39,768 bases of DNA from Flavobacteriaceae bacterium (lineage in GTDB: Bacteria > Bacteroidota > Bacteroidia > Flavobacteriales > Flavobacteriaceae): assembly GCA_002719315.1 (NCBI GenBank), contig PBHD01000012.1:326623-366390 (forward strand), in the 5' to 3' direction. The notes beneath the pieces are model-generated. The model searched no databases and had not been told where the DNA came from. It was given only the letters and a program-made list of their open reading frames with translations. The position numbers and the translations under genes were made by a program. This document shows positions 20,284-28,537 of this stretch, in pieces; position 1 is the stretch's first letter, and the number at the start of each line of letters is the position of its first letter.

Positions 20284-21285
20284 TTATTTTTTATTTCTGT
20301 TAAAATAAATTATTCTTGACTTAAATAAAGCCTCTTTAAATGAATTTATTTTTGCCAAGTCTTTTCCTGCAATATCAAAGGCTGTTCCATGATCTGGAGA
20401 AGTTCTAACATAATCGAGCCCAGCAGTAAAGTTTACTCCTTCTCCAAAGGATAATAACTTAAAAGGAATTAATCCTTGATCATGATAAATAGCAATTATT
20501 GCATCAAATCTTTTATATTCTTTATTTCCAAAAAATCCATCAGATGAAAATGGACCATAAATTAATTTTCCCCTCTCAAAATTACTTTTTATAACTGGAA
20601 CAATGACTTTTTGATCTTTATTCCCAATTACACCATCATCTCCACAATGAGGGTCACAACCTAATATAGCAATTTTGGGTTTTTTGATTAAAAAATCTTT
20701 TTTTAAGGATTCAATTACCAATTCAATTTTTTTGTTTAATAAAGTTTTAGTTATTGACTTGCTAATTGAACCAATAGGTATATGATCAGTAACTAACGCT
20801 AATTTTAGTTTATCATGAATCATAAACATAAGTGCTTCTCCTGAAAACTTTTTTGATAAAAAATCAGTGTGTCCTTTAAATTTGAAAATTTTGGATTGAA
20901 TAGCGCTTTTATTAATTGGAAGGGTTACAAGTGTATCTATCTTTTTTTCTTTAAGGGCTTCTGATGCAAATAATATTGATTTAGCTGATAACTCTCCACC
21001 CTTTTTATTCATCGAACCGTAATTTATTTCAAAATCTTCATCCCAGCAATTAAAAACATTTAAATTACAATCGGAAACATTTTTAATTTCTTTTATTTTT
21101 TTTATTCTAGTTTTTAATTTAAAATAATTCTTCTGCTCTTTTAAAATTTTTATGTTGCCAAAAACTATTGGAATAAAAAATTTAAAAATATTTTTATCTT
21201 CAAAAGTTTTCAAAATAACTTCAACACCTATGCCATTAGGATCACCAATTGAAATACCAACTTTAATTTTTTTAGGTTTTTCCAT
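20284..21285 (-). CDS. pdxA: 4-hydroxythreonine-4-phosphate dehydrogenase
   Basis: GISIGDPNGIGVEVILK, LPINKSA, GHTDFLS, LALVTDHIPI, GCDPHCGDDG, YHDQGLIPFK, RTSPDHGTAFDIAG. MEKPKK start preferred over 21315. Confidence 0.95.
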   Translation of the reverse strand: MEKPKKIKVGISIGDPNGIGVEVILKTFEDKNIFKFFIPIVFGNIKILKEQKNYFKLKTRIKKIKEIKNVSDCNLNVFNCWDEDFEINYGSMNKKGGELSAKSILFASEALKEKKIDTLVTLPINKSAIQSKIFKFKGHTDFLSKKFSGEALMFMIHDKLKLALVTDHIPIGSISKSITKTLLNKKIELVIESLKKDFLIKKPKIAILGCDPHCGDDGVIGNKDQKVIVPVIKSNFERGKLIYGPFSSDGFFGNKEYKRFDAIIAIYHDQGLIPFKLLSFGEGVNFTAGLDYVRTSPDHGTAFDIAGKDLAKINSFKEALFKSRIIYFNRNKK

Positions 21286-21336
21286 CTGAAGATTAATAAT
21301 TCTTATTTTTGGCATACAAATGTAATTAAAAAGTCC

Positions 21337-21927
21337 ATGTTTACAGGAATTATAGAAGCTTTTGGAAATGTAGAATCAATTGTTAAAGATCAGGGAAACT
21401 TAAATATTACCATAAAAAGTCCTATTTCATCTGAGTTAAAAGTTGATCAAAGTGTCTCACATAATGGAATATGCCTTACTGTTGTAGATTGTAATAATAA
21501 AAATCACACTGTAACCGCTATAAGTGAAACTTTAATTAAAACTAATTTAAAATATATAAAGAAAAATGATATAATAAATCTAGAAAGGGCTATGAAATTA
21601 GACACTAGACTTGATGGGCATATAGTTCAAGGACATATTGACCAAACTGCAGTGTGTACTTCATTCAAAAAATTAAATGGCAGCTGGATATATAGTTTTG
21701 AATATAATTTGATAAACAATAATATCACCATAGAAAAAGGCTCTATAACAATTAATGGTGTTAGTTTAACGGTAATAAATTCAAAAAAAAATTCATTTTC
21801 GGTTGCCGTTATTCCTTATACATTTAATAATACCAATTTTCATAAAATTAAAAAAGGATCTATTGTTAATCTAGAATTTGATATTATAGGAAAATACATT
21901 ACAAGGCTTTACAGCATGAACAATTAA
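21337..21927 (+). CDS. ribE: Riboflavin synthase (alpha subunit)
   Basis: MFTGIIEAFGNV; tandem lumazine-binding repeats; VSHNGICLTV, GHIVQGHID, ITINGVSLTV. Confidence 0.96.
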   Translation: MFTGIIEAFGNVESIVKDQGNLNITIKSPISSELKVDQSVSHNGICLTVVDCNNKNHTVTAISETLIKTNLKYIKKNDIINLERAMKLDTRLDGHIVQGHIDQTAVCTSFKKLNGSWIYSFEYNLINNNITIEKGSITINGVSLTVINSKKNSFSVAVIPYTFNNTNFHKIKKGSIVNLEFDIIGKYITRLYSMNN

Positions 21928-21954
21928 TTTAATTTGTTATATTGAAAAGAAAAA

Positions 21955-23226
21955 ATGGATATTCTTGAATTAACTACAATTCTCCTTTCTTTAGCATCGG
22001 TATTTTCAATTATTAATTTAAGATTGCTCAAATTACCACAGACTATTGGTCTAATGATCCTTGCGCTTATTCTTTCAATACTTGTAACAGCTGTAGGAAT
22101 TGTCTTTCCCAATGTTTTCGAAACTGTTGCTCAATTAACAAAAGAATTTGACTTTAGCTTAGTATTGATTAATGTAATGTTACCTTTCCTTTTATTTGCT
22201 GGAGCAATTAGTATTAATCTTCAAGATCTTCTTGAAGATAAATTAACTATTCTCCTTTTAGCAACTTTTGGAGTCTTTTTTTCAACTTTTGTAGTCGGAA
22301 GTGGTTTGTTCTGGCTTGTTCAACAACCTGTTTTTGAATTAAATCAAATTGGTTTAACTTTTGTAGACTGCTTATTATTCGGAGCCTTAATTGCTCCAAC
22401 AGACCCTATAGCTGTATTAGCTCTTCTCAAGAATATGAACCTTTCATCTAAAACCAAAACTGTAATTGCTGGTGAATCCTTATTTAATGATGGTATTGGT
22501 GTGGTTATATTTTTAACTCTATTAAATGTAAAGCTTGAAGGATATGAAAATATTACTGCAATGAGTGTTGGAACATTATTTGTTACTGAAGTTTTAGGTG
22601 GTCTTATTTTGGGTGCTTTTTTTGGATACTTTGGTCTAAAATTGCTTAAATATATAGAAAATGAATTTGTTGAGCTTGAGGTTTTAATAACACTATCTTT
22701 AGTATTAGTTGTCTCTCTAATTGCTTTTAAATTTCATCTTTCAGGTCCAATAGGTGTGGTTATTTTAGGTTTATTTCTTAATCAAAATGTTGACTCAGAT
22801 CGAGAAAAAGAAGGACTTCAAAAAGCGATGGGTGATTATGTATACAAATTTTGGCATCTTTTAGATGAAACTTTAAATGCTATACTATTTATTTTAATTG
22901 GTTTAGAAATAATTTTAATATTTGAATCATTTGATGTTTCATATTTATTCATCTCAATTTTGATTATATTAATTTGTGTTTTATCCAGATTTATTGGTGT
23001 AAAACTCCCAATTTTACTTCTTTCGATTAAAAAATCCTTTGAAAAAAATACTGCCTTAATAATTACTTGGGGTGGTTTAAGAGGTGGATTAAGTGTAGCT
23101 TTAGCTTTAAATTTGCCCGATTCAATTGGAGAAGGTAAATCCTTGATTCTATTTTTGACTTATGCAGTCGTTCTATTTACAATTTTAGGTCAAGGTTTAA
23201 CAATAAAAAAGCTTATTAAAGAGTAG
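21955..23226 (+). CDS. CPA1-family Na+/H+ antiporter
   Basis: Multi-TM; PFLLFAGAISI, GALIAPTDPIAVLALLK, GESLFNDGIGVVIF, WGGLRGGLSVALAL. Confidence 0.94.
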   Translation: MDILELTTILLSLASVFSIINLRLLKLPQTIGLMILALILSILVTAVGIVFPNVFETVAQLTKEFDFSLVLINVMLPFLLFAGAISINLQDLLEDKLTILLLATFGVFFSTFVVGSGLFWLVQQPVFELNQIGLTFVDCLLFGALIAPTDPIAVLALLKNMNLSSKTKTVIAGESLFNDGIGVVIFLTLLNVKLEGYENITAMSVGTLFVTEVLGGLILGAFFGYFGLKLLKYIENEFVELEVLITLSLVLVVSLIAFKFHLSGPIGVVILGLFLNQNVDSDREKEGLQKAMGDYVYKFWHLLDETLNAILFILIGLEIILIFESFDVSYLFISILIILICVLSRFIGVKLPILLLSIKKSFEKNTALIITWGGLRGGLSVALALNLPDSIGEGKSLILFLTYAVVLFTILGQGLTIKKLIKE

Positions 23227-23316
23227 AAATAATAAAACATTTTTTAAATTTACTTATTGAGTAGTTAGGTCTGTGACAACAGATAATGTTTAACTAATAT
23301 AGAGAGGAGGTGTCTT

Positions 23317-23379
23317 ATGTTTTATAAAATTTATTTAAGGAATTATAAACTAAAGAGACCAATGAGTTCTCTTTTGTAA
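23317..23379 (+). CDS. Possible 20-aa leader peptide or microprotein (MFYKIYLRNYKLKRPMSSLL)
   Basis: ATG 23317, TAA 23377-23379; AGGAGGTG at 23305-23312, 4 nt before the ATG. Confidence 0.5.
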   Translation: MFYKIYLRNYKLKRPMSSLL

Positions 23380-23400
23380 ATCCTTATCTATTAAAAGAAA

Positions 23401-23424
23401 AGCGAGTCGATGGGCTCGCTTTTT
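23401..23424 (+). terminator. Rho-independent-terminator-like hairpin
   Basis: AGCGAGTC-GATG-GGCTCGCT (8-bp stem with one T.G) followed by TTTT. Confidence 0.8.
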
Positions 23425-23436
23425 AATTAAAAAATC

Positions 23437-24369
23437 ATGATAAAAGTTCCAAAGGTAAACCTTCAAAATTTCATATCAGGATCTAAAAAAGAAAAAAACA
23501 AATTCATCAAAGATATAGGCTTAGCATTTGAAAAAATTGGATTTGTTTCTCTAAAAGGGCACTTTTTAAGTAAAAGTTTAATGAATAAGCTTTATACTGA
23601 AGTTAATTCATTTTTCAAATTACCACTTGAAATAAAATTAAAGTACGAAATTAAAGGACTAAATGGTCAAAGAGGTTATACTGCATTTGGAAAAGAACAT
23701 GCTAAAGGAAGAAAAGTTGGAGATTTAAAAGAATTTTGGCATTTTGGTCAAGAAGTAAATAAAAAATATCCTCCTAATATTAAAGTTCATGAAATTCCTA
23801 TGTTTAATAAAACTGGAATGATTTCTTATAAAATGCTTGAAAAAACAGGAAGAGAGATTCTAAGAGCATTAGCGATTTATTTAAATTTAGATGAATTTTA
23901 TTTTGATAAATATATTCTAAATGGAAATTCTATTTTAAGGGCTATACACTATCCTCCAATAAAAAATAAGCCTAAAAATGCCGAAAGAGCAGCTGCTCAT
24001 GGGGATATTAATCTAATAACTTTACTTATGGGAGCTCAAGGAAAAGGCCTTCAACTAAAAGCTAATGATGGTTCTTGGATAGATGCAATTGCAGATAATG
24101 ATGACTTAATGATCAATATTGGTGATATGTTATCTAGATTAACAAATAACAAATTAAAATCAACTATCCATCGTGTTATAAATCCTCCAAAAACAATGTG
24201 GGATAAATCAAGATTTTCAATCCCTTTCTTTATGCACCCTATTAATGAAATGCCTCTTAATTGTCTAAAATCTTGTATAAATGAGAAAAATCCTAAATCC
24301 TACGACGATATTAGTGCTGGAGAGTTTCTAAATGAGAGATTAGTAGAGATTGGTTTAATCAAAAGTTAA
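23437..24369 (+). CDS. 2-oxoglutarate-Fe(II) dioxygenase, isopenicillin N synthase-like family
   Basis: GQRGYTAFGKEHAKG, LRAIHYPPI, AAHGDINLITLL (HxD), GDMLSRLTNNKLKSTIHRVINP (distal His), RFSIPFFMHP. Confidence 0.93.
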   Translation: MIKVPKVNLQNFISGSKKEKNKFIKDIGLAFEKIGFVSLKGHFLSKSLMNKLYTEVNSFFKLPLEIKLKYEIKGLNGQRGYTAFGKEHAKGRKVGDLKEFWHFGQEVNKKYPPNIKVHEIPMFNKTGMISYKMLEKTGREILRALAIYLNLDEFYFDKYILNGNSILRAIHYPPIKNKPKNAERAAAHGDINLITLLMGAQGKGLQLKANDGSWIDAIADNDDLMINIGDMLSRLTNNKLKSTIHRVINPPKTMWDKSRFSIPFFMHPINEMPLNCLKSCINEKNPKSYDDISAGEFLNERLVEIGLIKS

Positions 24370-25548
24370 TTTGTTTCTTTCCAATTTTAATACTTGCCTT
24401 CCCAAAGCAGAAAGAAAAGGGATTCCTTTAGACTCATATTCATAAATATCATCATTAAAAGTCTTATTGTCATTAACTAAAATAGTAGCAGTAAGCATAA
24501 ATTCAATATTATTAATTTTATCTCTTACATATGCAACATCTGTTAATGTTCCATAGGCCATACCCACTTTATTTGATATTCTAATATTATCATTCATTTC
24601 TCCTTTTTTATCCCCATATATGAAAAATTTAGAATAGCTATCCCAATATTTATCTCGATTAACAATAGACGATTTATTGTCCTCAATAGACGTTCTGCTC
24701 ATCCAATATTTTAAGAAGTTATAATCACTTTGATGTAAATCAAAACGTTCTTCTTTTTTAAAATTCTCAGGAAAAATTATTCTTTTTAAAATATTATTTA
24801 AATCTGTTATAGAAATTTGATTTTTAAAACTAAAATCAAAGGGAGAATTAACTAATTTGCCTTTTAATAGGAATTTTTTTCCTTTTAAAACCGACTTTAA
24901 ATTAGTATTTGATTTATTTAAATTACTTTTTATTGAATTTTGTTTATATATAGTATCCCCATTAGAAATAAATAAAAATTCTGATGAATTTACATTGTCA
25001 GAATTGCTTAAAAATTTGTGATAAATTCTAGTATTATTTAAACCCTTTTTCTCTAATTGATAATTAATTTCATCTCTTCCCAAAAAATCAAAAAGATAAT
25101 TATAACATTCATTATCACTATATAAAAATATTTTTTTTATACAATTTGCAACTGATAAAACCTCATTTTGATTATTTGAATATTTTTCAAACATCATTAG
25201 ATCTTTCTCAAGATCAATAATAATAAAAGGAGTATTGATAGAAATTTCAAAACCTTTATCTATCAAATAATTTATTTTTTGAATTGCTAAAATTGCAATT
25301 GGAAGTTTAACAGTACTTGCAGGATAATAATAATAATTTTTATCAAGATTATAACTAAACTCTTTAAATGTTGGTTTTCCTAATGAATCTCTTTGTATTG
25401 ATGAATATAAAATTTGAATCTCATGATTAGAAAAATTATTTTTAATTTTTTTTATCTCGGGTATATTAGAATTTAAAATCAAATCAAGTGGATTATCTGA
25501 TTTTCTACATCCAAAAATTATAATTAAAAAAACTAATAATATTTTCAA
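24355..25548 (-). CDS. Serine hydrolase (class A beta-lactamase-like fold), lipoprotein
   Basis: YYPASTVKLPIAILAIQKI (SxxK); YGTLTDVAYV; a TTG start at 25548 gives a lipoprotein signal (KILLVFLIIIFGC) and removes the overlap with the upstream gene. Confidence 0.82.
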   Translation of the reverse strand: MKILLVFLIIIFGCRKSDNPLDLILNSNIPEIKKIKNNFSNHEIQILYSSIQRDSLGKPTFKEFSYNLDKNYYYYPASTVKLPIAILAIQKINYLIDKGFEISINTPFIIIDLEKDLMMFEKYSNNQNEVLSVANCIKKIFLYSDNECYNYLFDFLGRDEINYQLEKKGLNNTRIYHKFLSNSDNVNSSEFLFISNGDTIYKQNSIKSNLNKSNTNLKSVLKGKKFLLKGKLVNSPFDFSFKNQISITDLNNILKRIIFPENFKKEERFDLHQSDYNFLKYWMSRTSIEDNKSSIVNRDKYWDSYSKFFIYGDKKGEMNDNIRISNKVGMAYGTLTDVAYVRDKINNIEFMLTATILVNDNKTFNDDIYEYESKGIPFLSALGRQVLKLERNKLTFD

Positions 25549-25558
25549 TTTTATTAAA

Positions 25559-26395
25559 TTATTCCATGTCCTTAAAATTATCAATATCTGATGAACTGGT
25601 AAGATCTGGCAGGTGTTCAAATACTTTATAACAAATTGTTGAATTTGGATTTTCTCTTATTAGAATCCTTACAGCTTCTGGTAATTCTTTTTCATTTCTT
25701 ATTTTATTTAAAGGACAATTTTTCACATATGAATATATCTCTGAGCCTGTGAAACTAAAAATATTCATACTTAGACCAATCTCTCCAGATTTATCTTTAT
25801 AACTATCAATAATATTTAAATCAGGTTTTTCAACTATATCCTTTAAATTATTTTTTGAATCCATTGAAATTACTGCAAATTTTGAGATTCTTTCTTTTTC
25901 ATAATTAAAAGCTGACCAACTATAACTTATCAAAGCATGAGGATGATTTCTTTTTTCTTTAAGTAAATTTAGAGTATTTACTGAATAAAGATTATCCCCA
26001 TTACATACAGTAAAAATATTTTTCTTAAGTTCAGGGAATTGATCTAATGCTTGAACAACTGCGTCTGAGGTTCCTAGGGGCTTTTCTCTTTCTTTTGGAA
26101 TATATTGTTTTACAAATTGAATGTTTGTGTTCCTGAAAGATTGAGACATTATAAACTCCTTAAAATCATCATTATCCTCGCCAGTTATTATATATATATT
26201 ATTATAATTAGCTTTAATGGCATTCTTTATAAGATAATAAATTAAAGGCCTACCCTCTTTCCCCAAAGGAATTAAACTTTTATGAGAATTATTAGCAATT
26301 TTAAATACATTGCTGTTAACCATTTCCTTTTTTAATGATTTTTTCATTCTACTAGAGGCACCAGCAGCCATAATAATTAAATTATCTCTTTTCAT
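25559..26395 (-). CDS. Nucleotidyltransferase family protein (sugar-nucleotidyltransferase-like)
   Basis: LIIMAAGASSRMKKSLKKE, PLGKEGRPLIYYLIKNA, GTSDAVVQAL, TVCNGDNLY motifs. Confidence 0.88.
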   Translation of the reverse strand: MKRDNLIIMAAGASSRMKKSLKKEMVNSNVFKIANNSHKSLIPLGKEGRPLIYYLIKNAIKANYNNIYIITGEDNDDFKEFIMSQSFRNTNIQFVKQYIPKEREKPLGTSDAVVQALDQFPELKKNIFTVCNGDNLYSVNTLNLLKEKRNHPHALISYSWSAFNYEKERISKFAVISMDSKNNLKDIVEKPDLNIIDSYKDKSGEIGLSMNIFSFTGSEIYSYVKNCPLNKIRNEKELPEAVRILIRENPNSTICYKVFEHLPDLTSSSDIDNFKDME

Positions 26396-26513
26396 ATAAA
26401 AAATTTAATTTCAAAATTATAATTAAAATGCTTGTTATTTGAAAAATACTTTTTTTATTAATTAATAGTTATGAAATCTTTATATTAAATTGATTATTTT
26501 TAAGCAAAAAAAA

Positions 26514-26600
26514 ATGGGAGTTGGAGGAACAGTAATTGGAAGTTTAGTTTTATGCTTGGTAATTGCGATTATTATTGAAATAAAAGAAAGGTATCTGTAA
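26514..26600 (+). CDS. Possible 28-aa hydrophobic microprotein (MGVGGTVIGSLVLCLVIAIIIEIKERYL)
   Basis: ATG-to-TAA ORF with one predicted TM segment and a charged C-terminal tail, in an otherwise empty gap. Confidence 0.4.
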   Translation: MGVGGTVIGSLVLCLVIAIIIEIKERYL

Positions 26601-26609
26601 TTTTTAAAT

Positions 26610-26705
26610 TTGGCTTATTTTCTAAAAAATATAATAGTTTATAGTATTGTTATAGTACTTGTATTAATATTATATTTAGCTATAAGAGAGATGAAAAAAA
26701 AATAA
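26610..26705 (+). CDS. Possible 31-aa hydrophobic microprotein (TTG start; LAYFLKNIIVYSIVIVLVLILYLAIREMKKK)
   Basis: Same frame, 9 nt after the previous stop; one TM segment plus basic tail. Confidence 0.3.
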   Translation: MAYFLKNIIVYSIVIVLVLILYLAIREMKKK

Positions 26706-27068
26706 TTATTTAACTCTCTTACCTTCAATATCAAACATTCCCATAAATGTTCCTGTCAATTTATTTTTACTTATTTCTAATTCCATGAAAAGTTCATACT
26801 GTTGATACGTTGATTCTATTTCAAAAAATCCATTATTAACTTTAGATGAAATAACCTCAATAGACTCCTCTCCTTCAGGAAAATTAAAAGAAGATTCGTA
26901 ACCATTATTGGTCTTTGAAATAGATAACTCTAAAAATATATCTCCAATTTGATCTACATCAAAAATTGTCATATTATAATTTCCAACATAAGGATCAGAA
27001 TTAACATTTTTACTAATACCACATGAAAAAGTAAAAACTAAAAAAAATAAACAAATTGTTTTTTTCAT
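26706..27068 (-). CDS. Hypothetical lipoprotein
   Basis: MKKTICLFFLVFTFSC lipobox; no family recognised. Confidence 0.75.
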   Translation of the reverse strand: MKKTICLFFLVFTFSCGISKNVNSDPYVGNYNMTIFDVDQIGDIFLELSISKTNNGYESSFNFPEGEESIEVISSKVNNGFFEIESTYQQYELFMELEISKNKLTGTFMGMFDIEGKRVK

Positions 27069-27076
27069 AATGTTTA

Positions 27077-27553
27077 TTATTGTTCAATTTTATTCCAAAT
27101 AGTAATTGCTCCATCAAATTGATCAGTCCATGTCATTTGATTTCCAGAAACTGTAATGTTGTATATACTAACCTCAATCAAACCCTTAGTAAAAGTATAT
27201 TCATTTGAATCTTTAGTTCTTTCCCAAGTCCATATAGTAACTTCAGCCGCCTCACATGAATTAGAGTCATAATCAGGTAATACAATATTTGTAGTAACTA
27301 ATTCCTCGGTTATAGAAACTGTCCAAGCCATACAATCATACTCAGGAATTAAAGAAACTAAAGTTTCTTTAAGTTCATCCCATACTATTGTTTCTCCATC
27401 ACCTGAAATAGAATACACTTGCCAATTACCAAGTATAGGGTCAGGAGGTGAGGCTTCATCTTTTTTACACCCTAATACTAGACTGAATATTAAAAAATAT
27501 AATGATATTTTTATTATTAACTTCTTTACCATCATTATTGTATTATTTTTCAA
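27077..27553 (-). CDS. Hypothetical lipoprotein, lipocalin-like
   Basis: LIFSLVLGC lipobox; ILGNWQVYSISG start and W-rich beta-strand pattern. Confidence 0.75.
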   Translation of the reverse strand: MKNNTIMMVKKLIIKISLYFLIFSLVLGCKKDEASPPDPILGNWQVYSISGDGETIVWDELKETLVSLIPEYDCMAWTVSITEELVTTNIVLPDYDSNSCEAAEVTIWTWERTKDSNEYTFTKGLIEVSIYNITVSGNQMTWTDQFDGAITIWNKIEQ

Positions 27554-27598
27554 AAATAAACTTTAGATTATTAAAATGACTATTATCTTAATGTTTTT

Positions 27599-28534
27599 TT
27601 AATTAGATTCTTCTTCACTTTCTTGATTATCCTCTTCAATTTCCGTGTCAGATTCTTTAACTAAGTTCTCAAATTTAATTCTTAAAACTACTTCATGAGT
27701 TGTAAGGTTTAATCGTGAAAGTATATTTCCACTAGGTGTTTGATATGCATATCCCAAATCTATACCCTTTGAAATATTAATTAATGACATAACAGAAAAC
27801 GATGAGTTTAAAACTAAAGAAACTCCAATTTCATATTTATTTTTATATGCAAAAAAATTATTTATTTCTTTATTTAAAGGCAACCCCTTTACTTTTCTGA
27901 GCATAATTCCAGGTTTCATTTCAAAATCCTTTGATATATCAAAAGAATATCCCATACCTATATAATTATGAATTCTTTCTTTTGCACTTATCATCATATC
28001 CTTATCTCTTTTTACCTTGAAAAATCTTGGAATTGAAAGAGATAACCACAACTTTTCTCCCTTTAAATATAACCCAGCTCCAAAATTAGGGTTAAAACGA
28101 CTTAAACTAATTTTAGAAGGGTCTAAATAATTACTTGTAGAAATTAATTCTTCAGTATCTGCTTTGTAAAAATTTCCTCCTCCCTTAAGTCCAAGGAAAA
28201 GTTTAGTGGTTTCATTAATTTGCAATTTATAAGAAAAATCTATGTACATAAAAGTCTGGTTTTCAATGAAAACTTTATCGGACTCAATAGAAATTCCCAA
28301 TCCAAGATTTTTCTTTCGTTCAGATGAAAAAGACATAACTAGAGTTCTTGGAGCATTATCAATATTCATCCACTGATTTCTTGACGTTAAGGATAAAACA
28401 TCTTTTCCTTCTGCCCCAGCATAAGCAGGATTAATAATATTCATTTGATATCTATATAAAGTCAAATATGATTGCTGTTGAGAGTAAATCAACATGGGTA
28501 AAAAAATTACTATGATTTTAAAAAGTCTATTCAT
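27599..28534 (-). CDS. PorP/SprF family type IX secretion membrane protein
   Basis: LYRYQMNIINPAYAGAEGKDVLSLTSRNQWMNIDNAPRT signature; beta-barrel-like; downstream of a T9SS substrate. Confidence 0.92.
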   Translation of the reverse strand: MNRLFKIIVIFLPMLIYSQQQSYLTLYRYQMNIINPAYAGAEGKDVLSLTSRNQWMNIDNAPRTLVMSFSSERKKNLGLGISIESDKVFIENQTFMYIDFSYKLQINETTKLFLGLKGGGNFYKADTEELISTSNYLDPSKISLSRFNPNFGAGLYLKGEKLWLSLSIPRFFKVKRDKDMMISAKERIHNYIGMGYSFDISKDFEMKPGIMLRKVKGLPLNKEINNFFAYKNKYEIGVSLVLNSSFSVMSLINISKGIDLGYAYQTPSGNILSRLNLTTHEVVLRIKFENLVKESDTEIEEDNQESEEESN

Positions 28535-28537
28535 TTT

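Noticed and set aside
23263-23424. tRNA, tmRNA or 6S RNA in the 23.3 kb gap
   Set aside because: No cloverleaf or CCA end, too short for tmRNA, and no long imperfect rod typical of 6S RNA.
24355-25548. Antibiotic-resistance beta-lactamase
   Set aside because: Only the fold-level SxxK pattern is recognisable; sequence alone does not support a resistance call.
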